From Parascedosporium putredinis (lineage: Eukaryota > Ascomycota > Sordariomycetes > Microascales > Microascaceae): a stretch of 64,000 bases of DNA. A model generated the notes under the pieces. That model did no database searches and had not been told where the DNA came from. It saw only the letters and a list, made by a program, of their open reading frames with translations. Below, in pieces: positions 1 to 12,000 of the stretch; the first letter of the stretch is position 1, and the number at the start of each line of letters is the position of its first letter. The position numbers and the translations under genes were made by a program. The DNA lies in contig CASHTG010000018.1 of the NCBI GenBank assembly GCA_949357655.1, positions 744,001 to 808,000 of the forward strand. Reading direction: 5' to 3'.

Positions 1-307
1 AGAAAATATATCATACATAGGACTAACCCTCCTCGAGCGCTGTATACGAGCAGAAAGCGAAAACGTGGGCACTTCAGTTAATACATGACCCAAAACCCTG
101 AGCAGCCCTCCTGAATCTAAAAGGAACTTAAAATGAGGCGTGAAAGCAAATCAAGAACGCCCACCATGAGGCGGCGGGTGGAACAAATCGTGGTCAGCTC
201 AAATCAGCATAGCATACTCGTTTCCCGGAAGCCAATCCTACAACAAATAGGCCCATTTCATAAGTCATTCATTCATGCTCGGCCACTTACTCTTCTTCCT
301 CCCCGTC

Positions 308-3123
308 TTACCCTCTTGGGCCGATTAATAAGTCTCTGAACGCCCTTGAGGGGAGAAGACCGGTGGCCATGTCGACACCCCCGGCCCTCGCCCTCTTCGT
401 AAATCTCTGACTTCCGAGGCTCGCTCCATGAAAGAGCGATCCCGCGGACGCTGGTGGCGATAGAACTCCACTCCCGAGGGGGCAGCCAGCGCCGGTGTGC
501 ATGGCGGCGTCCTCCCACTCGGGGTAGAGCGCCATGTCCAGAGGCTGCGCCGCCCAGGGTTCCTTGGGTACGGTAGGGTCCCAAAGGATCTGGCCCATGG
601 GGTGCTCTGCCGGCCATTCGGGGTTCCTGTCCGCCGGCCCTGACAAAGGCAGCAATCCGGTATCGGTCCCAGCAACCCATGGTTTGATATCGGGTAACGC
701 CGTGTTCCATGGTTGGAGGGACGGATCGCAGACAATATCGTCATAAACCATCCCCGCAGCGGCAGCCATGGTCATATTTTCCGTCAAAAACGGGTTGCTC
801 CCGGGCGTCCCGGGAGCCTCTCCAGCAAAAGCGAGCTCGTCTGCCTCTGCATGAGAGTTGGAGTCCCGCTGGGGGTTTGCATGAATCCGAACCCGCCCTG
901 GCTCAGGTTTCCGGGAGACGGAAAGCTATCGACGGGATACGTGCTTCCCAGCATCGGCGAGGCCGTTGCTCCGTCGACCACCCCCAACACTGGAAAATCT
1001 GCTGCTTGTGCCTCCAGTGCTGAGGAATGAGGGCCGGGTACGCCCCGTTGTGGTTCCACGACAGATAGTTGCCGTGGCAGACGACGCCCGATTTCGCCGG
1101 GTCCGCCTCCAAGACTAGATTCTCCGGCGCTAGAAAAGTAGCTTCGGGAACGGTGGGCTCCTCGGATGGAACGTATGCATTTCTCATGTGATATTCCGAA
1201 GTTGGGTCGTTTACTGTGAGGAACCGCCACTGCGCAGTGGGCGGCTCTGAAGCGGACCACTTCTTCCTGCGAGAATTGTACTGGTGTGTATCCTTGAACT
1301 TCCAAAGATAACGGCCCGGCGCTGCCAGTCCTCCATTGTGTTGTTGAGATGAGGGCCGTAGGGGCGGTGCTCCAGAGCTCCTGGACCATGCCAATTTGAC
1401 CTAGAAGGCCCTGCTGTGTGGGCACGCCGCCAGAACCACACTCCTCGCCATCAGATTTCGAGGCCTGCCCCTTTCGTTTGCGGCTCTCTTCGGGCGTGGC
1501 GTTTGGGTACTCGACACAGTTGGTCAGCATGCTCGCCCACTCTGCTGCCGGGAAAGGCACCCGTACATCCTGCCGCGGACGGGAAAGGCAGTCACAAGGC
1601 GCATTCCCACTCCCGCACCCGCTCTGATGACTAAATTGCACCCCCATCTCGTCCGTATGTTCTAGGTACAAAGGCTCGTTATCGCTGCAGAGTTCCTGAG
1701 GCCGTGCGAGGCGTGTAGTGCACTTCCACATGTGATTCCGGAGCGCCGGTTGATCGATTGACATCTCGACGAGCCCGTTGAGCTCCGAGCCAAGGGGAAG
1801 GGGTGTTTGTGAAGAGCCAGCGTAACCGTCATCTCGATGATTGTAAGAAAATCCTCGTCTTGCGGCTGAGGAAGGGCGAATTGCCGGTGGAGCTGGGGGA
1901 ATTGCGTCTCCCAGTGCTTCGTGATGTCTTTGACAGGACCGGAATAACTTTGGGAGATGGTACTTGTATAATCATGTAGAACCATGCTACCGTCTCGTCC
2001 ACGACGTGTCGACTCACCATCCTCAACACTCATGACGAGGTAAGGGTACTTGGTGAGGTCGAGGGCCTTGCCACTTCGGTCGGTAATCGTCCTGTCCTCT
2101 CGAAGTTGGAGCTCAGGAGACGATACGAAGATCTGGCATGTCTTTGGCCTCACGGAAACTGTCAAATTCTGTGCCAGGAGGTGAGCAAAATAATCGTAGT
2201 TTGGCCTGACATTAGGGAACTGCCCGCTGGCAAGGGCCGCTAAGACTGGGTTGGATTTTAGCGACTGGGACTCGATAGAACGACCGTCATCTTTAACGCA
2301 TCGTCTCTGCTCTTCATCTTTTGTAGGGAAAAAGAAGTGGACTACCCCAGTTGAGAGTCGGTTAGTTGTTGGGGTTCACAGATACCCGGTAGGAAGGTTA
2401 GGAAAGGTAGGGTTAATACGACGTACAAAAACGGTGGTCTTTAAAAAGTTCTTCAACACCTGGATATGGCTGGATATGGCCTTCCTGTCCCTCCTGTTTG
2501 CCGGGCTTGGTTGTGTTCCCGGCGGAAGGGAGTTGCAATAAGCCATCCAAACGTACATGCTGATGATCATGTTCCTTCCGTGTAAGGTCTGATGCATAAA
2601 ATACTTGGACCTCCCCATATCGGGGATGAGGAGGAGAGCTGTCAGGAAGTCATGTCAGAGTCCCGCGTCGGGAAAAAGAAGAGAGAACGAGGGGAAGGAA
2701 CTAGATCTGGACGAAATCCCCTAGGCTTACCATCGAGAAATGGATCTTCGAGAATGGGTGGCCATTTTTGACTCTCTTTCTCCTCTTTTGAGACTGCCTG
2801 CTTCTGTACTGCCGAAACTGCTCATGACTGTAAAATGGGTTCATACCCCCTTTGTGCCAGCTGGTCTTGGACATGCCGTGCTGAACCTCGAGGCTTTCGG
2901 ATGGCTCACACTGCGGTAGTAGTGCGGCAGCGCCGAGGAAGTGTGTCTGACTCGCAGCCTTCTGGGCTTCACCGCGCCCAACGGACATGTCGAATTGCGT
3001 TGGCGGCGCACGGAGAGGAAGAGCCGACAAGCTATTTACATGGGCATTGCCGTTCAACTCGCCTAGTGGGCGCCGATCTCTGTCGTCTAAAAAGTAACCG
3101 GGGTAGGGGTGAGAATGATCCAT
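308..3123 (-). CDS. TEA/ATTS-domain transcription factor (AbaA/TEC1-type family)
   Basis: Probable nuclear DNA-binding regulator; fungal TEA proteins control conidiation or filamentous growth. The TEA domain lies at about 2835-2430: a basic start (YRSRQSQK), then WPPILEDPFLDA, LLLIPDMGRSKYF, HGRNMIISMYVWMAYC and the recognition helix ISSHIQVLKNF. Exon 1 ends at about 2729 with a GTAAGC donor inside the domain, and exon 2 resumes after CTGACAG at about 2650. A second intron (donor GTACGT or GTCGTA near 2425, acceptor near 2352) precedes HFFFPTKDEEQ and then VLAALASGQFPNVRPNYDYF, typical of the region after the domain. The C-terminal half is read in pieces: 2165-1790, then 1790-1300, about 1300-1000, about 1000-790 and 787-308. 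Single missing bases are inferred at the T-run 2786-2789 and the G-run 1800-1803, with others unlocalised. The loop before the recognition helix is longer than in A. nidulans AbaA, so abaA orthology is not claimed. The start ATG at 3123 is the first in a clean frame. The family call is firm; the exact gene model is not. Confidence 0.85.
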
Positions 3124-4749
3124 ACCACGATGTGATCGTTGTGGCTAGCTAGGCGGCTCAGGTGGGCCTTCGCAATCCGAAGGATAATATGGGCCCAGCC
3201 CAAACGAAACAGTTACCGTGGGATGATTTCAGAGAAGAGGGTCGGGGCATGGGGGTTCTGAACACAGACGAGGATTCAATGGGGTCGATATATTTGGCCT
3301 CAGACTGCTCGACAAAGGATTGCGTGCTTGTGTTCAAGGTCAACGGTCAAGGAAGAGATTTCTCGAAAGATGTTTTAATACCGGGCAATAGTTGCGCAAC
3401 GGGGGAGAGCTTGATAAGGCAAGCTTCTGCGCAATGATGCCTTCTTTAGACTTGGGACGGAAATGGTAGGGTATTCAAGGGGAGAAGGTGGGATACGTCT
3501 AGTCACTTCAGAAAGCCTCAAAAATTTCGCCGAGAACAAATGAGACGAGCATGCAAAGGGAAAAGAGGGTAAAGCAGCCACGGCATCTGTACTTCCCTTG
3601 CTTCCTACTCGCCTATGGGCGGAGAGTAAAAGAGATGATACACATCGCAAGAGCCAGGCATGTGCAGGATGGGATCATCGAATATCCCTCTCCAAGCGGA
3701 CGGCGTGATCGCAAACGGCTCTTCTCTAGCCGCCTTTCCCTTTTCCCTCACCACCACTTCCCGACTCCTCCACCTTCTTGACATTTTCTCCCTTCCGTCC
3801 AAAGAACCTGCCCTAGTCGGCCGGAGGGGGTGTCTGACTTCTGCAGCGAGGGTGGCAGGAAACGGCGCCAGAGGTCTCGCACGAACAGGTGCCAGCGCCT
3901 AAGTCCGGACTAGGGTGCTCGTGTAAGGAAGTGGAGGGGAGTGTTGTTCATTGCTGAACGTTTTCGGGACAGGCGTAGGAGAAGGGAGAAAATAGCGTCG
4001 TTCCCAAAAAGGCCACGCGGTGGTAGTCAGGCCGGGGATCGAGAACGCCACAGACGTTGTCAATTGGCGCATGGAGTGAATAGACGTTTTCCTTTTTCTT
4101 CTTTTTCGCCTTTCTTTTTCTTCCCTGCCTCTTCGTGTTGGCGGGCGGTCTGGAAGCAAGGGATGGCCATCTCCTCCGCCTCCTTCGGAAATAGACACAC
4201 CGCAGCCTATGAGGGTTCCTGCGCCGGGCTCAGGAACGCAAAAGAGAGATCTTGAAACAATTAGAAATGTAGGCAGCGACCATAATAGGGAAACCCAAGA
4301 CCTGCGAAGAAACATCGTCATCATCGCAACCGGGAGATCTCGTGTCTTGAAACGACACGACATTCCGGATGTGGAGGCTTGAGCTCGAGGCTCGCACTCG
4401 GAGAAATAGTCAAGGGATTCAGACACAAGCTTCTTCCAGATGCGGGGCAGCCACGGTAACCTACATCTACATTAGACAAGGATGGGCTAACCCATCAAGG
4501 GAGGACAGACTGGCAAACACCTTGCTGCAATTTTCCAGCCTCCTCAGAGGTCCGGCTCTTTCTACCAATGGCGAAAGCCCGATGGATTAATGCCAGGACA
4601 GAGCCAACTGTTGCCTCGATGGAGAGAAACTAAAGCCGGAGGTGGCTGCTTGTGGATGATGAGAGATAGGGACTGACAGCATGCAAGTGATTGATGCGGC
4701 AAGCTAAAGGCTACATCATGTAAGGCTTCTAGACTATTCCCATCCTTGC
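3124..4749. other. Intergenic, upstream of the TEA gene and downstream of MRD1
   Basis: It holds the 5' region of the TEA factor and the 3' flank of MRD1. Open frames here, such as 3899-4426 minus, are low-complexity and Arg/Lys-rich and resemble no family I know. A CT-rich tract lies at about 4085-4130. The 20-base segment 3472-3491 recurs exactly at 30576-30595. Confidence 0.5.
3472..3491. repeat. 20-base exact repeat, copy 1
   Basis: Twenty bases identical to 30576-30595, in the same orientation; both copies are intergenic. Confidence 0.85.
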
Positions 4750-7647
4750 TTATCCCAAGTCCATGTCATCCTCCTCGTTTCCAATATTCACTTTGGTGCG
4801 CCCCCTGTTGGTCAATTGCTGCATCGTCACCTTGTTTACTTGTCCGCCAATCTTCTTCTGCATCCTCGCAATCTCCTCCTCGGCGTCGATGGTCTCGGCC
4901 TCGGCAAAGTCAATGACGAGCTTCCGTCCTAATAGATGGGTATCTTTCAAGGCGCTTATGGCGTTCTCCGCCTCCCTGGGTGTGACAAACTCAGCGAAGG
5001 CAAAGCCTCGTGACTGATGATTGAACTTTTCGGCACTCTCACCGCCCTGAGTTCTCCGTAGGTACTAAATAGTGCACGCACGTCCTTCTTGGTAGCCTCG
5101 AATGGCAGGTTCTTGATGACAATTTTCGTTCTCAGATTTGCCGCCTTCTTCGCTGCGTCCTCGCGCCTCCTCTCTTCGGCTGCGTCTAAACCTCTATGCG
5201 AGGCTTTGACGGCCAGGGTGTGGCCAGCTAGTACAAATCCGTCCATGGACTTGATCGCTGCCATGGCCTGGGGCTTGGTCCGGAATTCGACGAAGCCAAA
5301 ACCCATGCTCAGTATTTGGCCCGGCTTCTTCGCATCTGTCTTTGTCTTGACCCTTGCAGAAACGAAACCGTCCAGTGAGCTAAAGGCATTCGCCAACTCC
5401 TCTGTTGTGGTTGCAAAGTTAAGATTGCGGACATAGAGTGACGTTGTTGGAGTGTCGCCCCCTGTTCATCTTCACGTTCCAAGAGCTCCGTCACCGACAG
5501 TTTCTGCACCCCATTCGACTTCTCCTTTGGCGGCGCAGGGCCCACTGCAGGATTGATAGTAGGTGCATTAACAAAGAGGTTAAGGGGGCCTTTTCTAGAA
5601 ATAAAATTGAGTCGCGAATTCTCCTGTACGCCAGCTTTGCAAAAGCTACCTTGGCATCAGCTGCTTGTGCAAATTGGACAATAGCAATCGTGCCACTTGG
5701 AGGCATGAGCACCTGCAGCACCGTTCCATGTTCTTCGAACATGGTCCTTAATTCATCAATCGTGGTTCCAAAAGGGAAATTTTTGACTAGGATGGCCGTT
5801 TCACCGCGCTTGTTCGACTTGAATGCATCTAAGTCGACCCCGTGAGATTCAAAGTAGGCTTTTGTTTCCTGAATGACTGTGGTCTCCGCGATGGCCTGCT
5901 TAACACCAGCATCTGCGGAGGTGGGATCCAGCAATTCCGCTTTCGAGATACCTAGGCGATTGGCTATAGATGCATTCACGGCATCTTGGTTCATGTAAAG
6001 AGAGTTCCAATTGAAGGTGTTAGACGCAGCCTCGGCCCGTTTTCGAATCAGGTTCTGTTTCTTTAGAGGAAGCTTAGAGAGCGCAAACTCGTCAAGATTA
6101 TTGTCACGTTTTGCTGCGGCCGGCACGATGTGAAGGATTCGTCCTTGGAAAGGAATACCGTCCGAGTTTTGGAATGCTTCGATGGCGGCATCTGCGTTGG
6201 CATACAGCACAAGTGCGTAGCCCTTGCTTCGACGTGAAACATCAACAGGCAGGTGTACCTAGAAAGGCCATCCATGATTAGCTTTCCAAGAAAAACAAAG
6301 AGGAAAAAAAGCGCCATGTTCATTGTAAAAAGATACTGGGTATAGCAAGACCCAGAACAGCATGAGTATCAGATCACGAGTGGCATCTACTCCACTCGCC
6401 CAAGGTTTTTCACATCAAGCGCGATTGGCGTCAGATGTCCCTATCTTGGGTTCATCATTTACAGCTGGTCTGTCTCGCAAGCCTACACAACAACGGGGCT
6501 TACAAAGGGGATAGAAAATAGAGGTGATATCATACCTCTTCAACAGCTCCGAACTTTTCAAAATGACTTCGAAGATCGGCCTCGGTTGCGGAATATGGCA
6601 AGTTCCTTGCAAACAACCTTGATGTTTTCCGGATGGTTTCCAAATCTTTGTTTGGATTGCTTGCGCCTTGCGACGGCTCAGGAAGTAGCGAGTCTTGCAT
6701 CACTTCGACCTCTTCTGCGGCACGGGATATGTCATCCGTTTTGTCCTGAGCATCTCCCATGGGTATGTCTCTCGCTTCCACCGGCTCTTTTACTTGCTGG
6801 GGCGTGGGCAGGGGCGGTAACGGCTCATCATCATCCAGAAGATCAAGCAATCGATTGGTACGAGACCGAAGCCACTCATCGTCGGTAGCTCCCTTAGAAG
6901 AGGCTGGTTGGGCAGGCTCAACGACCGCGTCCTCTGGCAGATTACCTGCCTCGGTAGCATTTTGGGTTTCCGAAGATACGGGAGGGGTGTGGAGGGTTTT
7001 GGGGGTTGGGAGGACGGGGTTGGTAGGGCTTGAGGGTTGGGAGGCTGCCGTTTTGAAGGGATAGCCTCGTATTCGTCGTCACTCTCCCCAGCGTCAAACT
7101 GGACCTGAGGCTGCCTGTCTGCCTCCGACGCGAGGTTGACGTCAATTCCAGTCGCCCTCTTGTTATTCGGTTGCATGACCTCAAGGAACTCTCGAAAGGT
7201 GGGATCAGACTCGTCGGCCTCGCGTTTCCGCTTCTTCAAGTTTGCGTCACCTTTCTGGTTCGGAACGACTGCCAGTACGGAAGCCGCATTGGAACCCGAG
7301 GCTTCCACAGAGATGTCGCTAGACACAGGGGCCCTTTTAGAGAAACATCTCCAATCTAGGGCTCAAAATGTTAGTCGACGGGGCGGGGGAGGCGGGAGAC
7401 ACAAAGGTGGACGTACCGGCCTCGCGATCTCAACTGCGAGTTTGCTCATACGTATGAACGTGCGATTGAAGTATTTCACCGCGCTAGCGGCTTCATCTGG
7501 TGTTTTATAGCCAATGTAGCCAATGCGTCGGTTGGGAATGATTTTGACATCCGTCACTTGGCGACCATTTGCACCAAAATGGGTTCTTAATTCCTTTTCT
7601 GAAATTGTCGAAGGCAAGCCTTTCACGAAAATCCTCGAGGATGCCAT
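4750..7647 (-). CDS. MRD1: MRD1/RBM19 multiple RNA-binding-domain protein
   Basis: Nucleolar protein that binds the pre-rRNA in the 90S pre-ribosome and is needed for early cleavages producing 18S rRNA. Five RRMs are visible: RRM1 (SRIFVKGLPSTISEKEL, residues about 4-77), RRM2 (SRLFARNLPYSATEADL, about 320-400), RRM3 (AILVKNFPFGTT, about 485-560), RRM4 (TSLYVRNLNFATT, about 625-710) and RRM5 (TKIVIKNLPFEATKKDV, about 735-815). The conserved helical linker after RRM2 and the C-terminus ending DDMDLG are also present. Exons: 7647-7417, 7355-6536 and 6258-4750; the second intron splits RRM2. The frame breaks at about 7335, 7000, 5584, 5458 and 5027, each fitting one missing base beside a homopolymer. 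With these restored the splice phases close and the protein is about 854 residues, normal for the family. The ATG at 7647 starts RRM1 directly. It is divergent from the LC8 gene. Confidence 0.95.
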
Positions 7648-8266
7648 CGTGGCGATCCAAAGTAGGAGGCAGAGAGAGTCATAGAGGTGTCAAACGTCCT
7701 GCCGGACGGGGAGTGGAAGAGATGGTGGGGAGGATGTCAAAATGCGTCCAGAAGTTTTTATGGCAGGAAAAAAATTTCCACATTTGACCCCAAAAGTTTT
7801 GGAGGTACAGTCGTTATCAGTGTTATCTTCACGTGACAACCCCACACTTGGAGTTGAAGCTTCATTACCTAGGAAACTAAGAGCTTCCAGGATTGATTCA
7901 GCACCTCGGAAACAGGGGAAGGTGGGCTGGCTTTGCTACGGATCGAAGACTTCATTCCACGACCTTCCTCCACCATCTTGAGACTGGTATTTCCACCGCT
8001 GGAATAAAACAGGCTCGTTTAACGCCGAACGCAGATATTGTAATTGTAACTGATCTCATATTTCTGTTTTTATAATTCAATTCCTTCGGACTTGAAATTT
8101 AGCCTTGTGAGTCCGGCCCCGTCTCTGGTGTTTACATCACCAGGAGCAAATAGGGGTCACAGGAAGGCTTTGTTGTGAGGACACCCCCACTAACACATCG
8201 ACTAGAAAGAGCATACCAAATCAATAAAACCTAGACTTCTATCCTAGGACACGTGCCGCTCTCAAT
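7648..8266. promoter_or_regulatory. Divergent promoter region, MRD1 (-) / LC8 (+)
   Basis: This 619-base gap between two divergent start codons must contain both promoters. An A7T3 element (7768-7777, flanked by GG and CC), about 120 bases upstream of the MRD1 ATG, resembles the yeast RRPE (AAAAATTTT core) found at ribosome-biogenesis genes. No TATA box in a convincing position was seen. Assigning the element to MRD1 is inference from yeast. Confidence 0.5.
7768..7777. promoter_or_regulatory. RRPE-like element upstream of MRD1
   Basis: A7T3 flanked by GG and CC, 121 bases before the MRD1 start codon. The yeast RRPE core is AAAAATTTT. Call by similarity only. Confidence 0.4.
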
Positions 8267-9003
8267 ATGGCTGACCGACAAGCTCCCGCCTCGCCCATGG
8301 CGAGAGAGGCTGGAAGGTAAGCTTCACAACAATTCACAATTACCTGTGTCGAGCGGGGACCGTTTAGATACTAACGGAGCATGTGGAAAATAGCGCAAAT
8401 CAAGTCTGCCGACATGGTAAGGAGGATATGAGAGAGACGATGAGATGTGTCTTGAAGAACAAGCTTGCTGAGGCGCGGTTACAGAATGAAGATATGCAAC
8501 AAGAGGCTGTCGAAGTCGGTAAGCATTCAACCCCCTCCCTCCAAGCTCAAAGGCTCTGCAATTTTATGCCGTAGTCTCTAACACGCTAGAATAGCCCAAG
8601 AAGCCATGGCCAAGTTCACGGTTGAGAAGGTCTGTTGTTTACCCACTCTCACTCAACCTCGGAAGGCTTGAATGATCGCATGCTCACCTCCATTCAGGAT
8701 ATCGCACAACACATCAAGAGAACCGTAAGAGCCCTCCGCCGTTTAAAAGCTAACACCTCATGCCACGAATACTAATCCGATCACTCAGTTCGATGAACGT
8801 AAGGGACCGACCTGGCACTGCATCGTCGGTAGGAACTTTGGCAGCTTCGTAACGCATGGTAAAGCCCTCCTATTTCCCACCCCTTGATAAGAACGTGGTT
8901 TAGGGCAGGTCGCTAATGCTCATACGACGTGCGCACAGAAACCAAGCACTTCCTTTATTTCTATCTCGGCCATTGCGCGATTCTTCTCTTCAAGACTCAG
9001 TAA
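8267..9003 (+). CDS. Cytoplasmic dynein light chain LC8 (DYNLL / nudG / DYN2 family)
   Basis: Small dimeric hub protein of the dynein motor, needed for nuclear migration in filamentous fungi. Seven exons: 8267-8316, about 8380 or 8394 to 8416, 8485-8518, 8595-8629, 8698-8724, 8789-8858 and 8939-9003. Spliced product: [16 protein letters not shown], then [61 protein letters not shown] and [16 protein letters not shown]. These are the invariant LC8 segments, including the GxNFGSxVTHE strand that binds partner peptides. The acceptor of exon 2 is uncertain: 8380 keeps frame but is only four bases from the CTAAC branch site, while 8394 has better spacing but needs one missing base. All other phases close. 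Length is about 95-100 residues, as usual. The call is very safe. Confidence 0.95.
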
Positions 9004-12000
9004 AGATGAACCACCCTGACTACTCGAATGATGGCCGGGGCGCATATTAGTCCCCTGAAGCTAAAATCGACCTTATATGGGGATTGCATACCATGATGTC
9101 TTTGTGGGGATGAACGGGGAGATATGTACAAATGTATTGGCGCAGGGCCAGGGATATTGCTTCAGAGGCGCGGGTTTTGGTTTCTTATGGGATGTTCGGT
9201 TTGGGGATGGTATAAAAAACCGTAAGAAATGACTTTCCTAGCAACGCAAGGCCCCAATGGCGGACACCGAGCCAGGCCAGACTAGACGGAATAACCCTCA
9301 AACGGTTTTGCACCGCATATGCTGCTCGTGTCTTTATTGTGTGCTACAGCCAACTTGATGGAATCGAAACCATTGTATTCCACATGGCCACCAGCCCTCC
9401 AACTCCTATCTGTCCGATTCTAGCCTGCGGCCACCGGACTACACTCTAACTCGAGCTCCCGAACCCTTCAACCGACTGTTGAGCCATGGGCTAAGCCTAG
9501 ATGGCATGGGTTAGCCCTGACTAGGGATATTGGAGGGGCAGAAGCAGGTGAGATTGTGCCACTCCTTCACCTCGTGCCATATTGAAACATTCCATATGTT
9601 GAGATAGAGACTGTCTTAGCATTGCTTGCCCAGCCCGAAGCCGATCGACGGTGCGTTTGGTTATTCGGTGCAGCCATCATATAAATGAAGGTACCGGGTT
9701 CATCGCCTTGATGCAACTAGTGTCAAGGACTAGCACCTGCAATGAAGCTATCCATCTTTCATCAAGGATCTTCGTTGTGGCCCTTTTCTCCCGAAACAGC
9801 AGAACCGAGAACCACATTGGGTTTATAAAGCCATTTCCTACATGTAACCTATGATATGGCTTTATGTGAACATCTAACGTCCAGATGAAGTTGAGGAGGC
9901 CATGTAATAGATTCAAAGCGATGGAAATCATTGCTTACTGCACGGGTCACCCGTCAAGAAACGCAAGGCATCTGGAAGCCAGACAACTCTACGTACCCAG
10001 CGTAGACTGTTCCCTCGTTTAGAAGCTGCATCTATGAATGCTGGGGCGAATTTGACGGGTTTAGTTGAAACCATTGACTGACCCACTCTGCACCCGAGTC
10101 ATGCTTCCTAGATTCCCCGCGCAGAACCTTTATTTGTTTCTTTTCTTCTGGCTTTGATTTAACCCATGTTTCTGACCCGAGATGGATTTGTAGAAGGGGG
10201 TCTCGGCCAAAAACCTGTAGTCTTTATATAATACCGGGAGGGGAAAGATTTAGGGTATTGGCACGTCGGACCACTATGTCAATGATCGTAACGGAACCTA
10301 AGGACACTAATTGATGGCTCAAGGTTCTTGGTCCGGCTGAACTCATTTCAGGAGATAACGACAAAATAAAGCGGTATGATCGCCCGACCGCTTGGTCGTT
10401 TGATGGGGTATTAGACTCCCAGGCCTGGCGCTGGCCAGTCAATAACTCATTGTAGGGGCCCACCGGAAGTATTTGCTCAATGCTTTTGTCCCTTGAGACT
10501 TCAAACTGGGACGCGGCCGACTTCAGACGAATTTTTGGTGGTGTGAATGATGAAGGGGGAAGATCGCAAGGTAGTCTCCCGCCTCTAAAACCCGGCACCA
10601 ACCGCTCTCCCTCCTCACCCACACCTTGAGTGGAGTGCCGACTCCCTCGTGGGGCAGCGACTTGAAACCCGGATTCACCAAAGAGGGATTTCCACCCTTG
10701 CCGGATCTCAATCGACGCATTTTCTGCATGCGAACGCTTGAGATCCATTGACTAGATACGGGTTTCCGAAGACATCCATGACATCTTCCACTAAAATGCT
10801 TGATCTCTGAAAGCTCATATGGGTCCGTCTTATGGAGAGATGGAGGGAGAGAGCCTGAAAAACATCCCTCCTCCAGTTGGACACCATCCCTTCCACCCAC
10901 CTGCCATTATTCCGGGTATTTCCATTGGATGTCACCCGAGGTTGAATTGAGGAAGGGCGGAAGGACCGTCAGCTCCGCCTACATGTGAGCTGAAGCACAA
11001 GAATACCCTCTATTTTAATCGTCAGTCTTGGGCGGCTGCCTTTTGGTCAATATATTTCCAGCCCACAGAGGTGGGGAGTCTAGAGGGCGTTTCTTCTTTT
11101 GGCCCTTCTCTCATGTTCCCCTTTTCAATTGTGCTCCTCTCACTCTACACGCTCACACTCTTTGCAAAAGAGAGCTCGGCCGGTGCCACTGTTCATGGGG
11201 CCTAGGATGGGGAGAGCAGCCGTGGTCGCAGTAAGCGGGGGCGGGGAGATGCGAACGTGGACGCGGACGTGGCTATTGCGCGGCACAATTAATCTCGAGA
11301 TGAACATCGGCGGAGACACTGGCCATAATTAACTTTCCACATCGCCCTCTTTTGTTCCCGAAACCCAATTTGAGTCTTCTTCTGGACTTGCCTGGTCCCA
11401 CTTGAAGCCTGCAAGAGTATCGAAGGAGGGGCGTGGGCATTTTCGCGGTTGCATCAATCCTACATGACTCCTCGCCTTGTACTCCGTGTGCAGAATTTTG
11501 CATTCGTACCGGCAGCCCATTTCTGAAGGATATTGAACGATTCTCCTCTAGGAACTGATCGCTGCAACGAGTCATCGTGCCCTTCATTGCGCCTAATCCC
11601 GGGGAGGATTTGGTCAGATGGGGGTCCCCGAGTGCGAAATGTTTGAACGCAGCCTCAGCTTCACTGATGGGGGCGAACATCCCATTATTTTTCAGTTGCC
11701 CTGGACTAGGCCCGTCTTCCCCCTCCCGTAGCTCGATTCAAGGGGGCAGAGGAAGAAAGCAAGAATAATTATAGAGGGAAAGGTTTCGGAAGAAGCCCTG
11801 AGTTTACGGGGTTGCGCGGAGAGGAGAACAAGTTTGTCGATTCTCTCTAATACTCCGCAAAAACGGCTTCCGCGCCGTCCGACCATTGCAGGTAATAATC
11901 AAGAGTATGTATGGGTGGGCCTCTGTTTGAGCATCTAGAAGTACCTCTCCTCCCTCCACTCCACGAGGTGTTGTTCTCCAATGGTTTGTTATGGAACCCA

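Noticed and set aside
4750..7647. MRD1 as a pseudogene
   Set aside because: All five RRMs and both introns are intact apart from single-base losses that also occur in other essential genes of the window.
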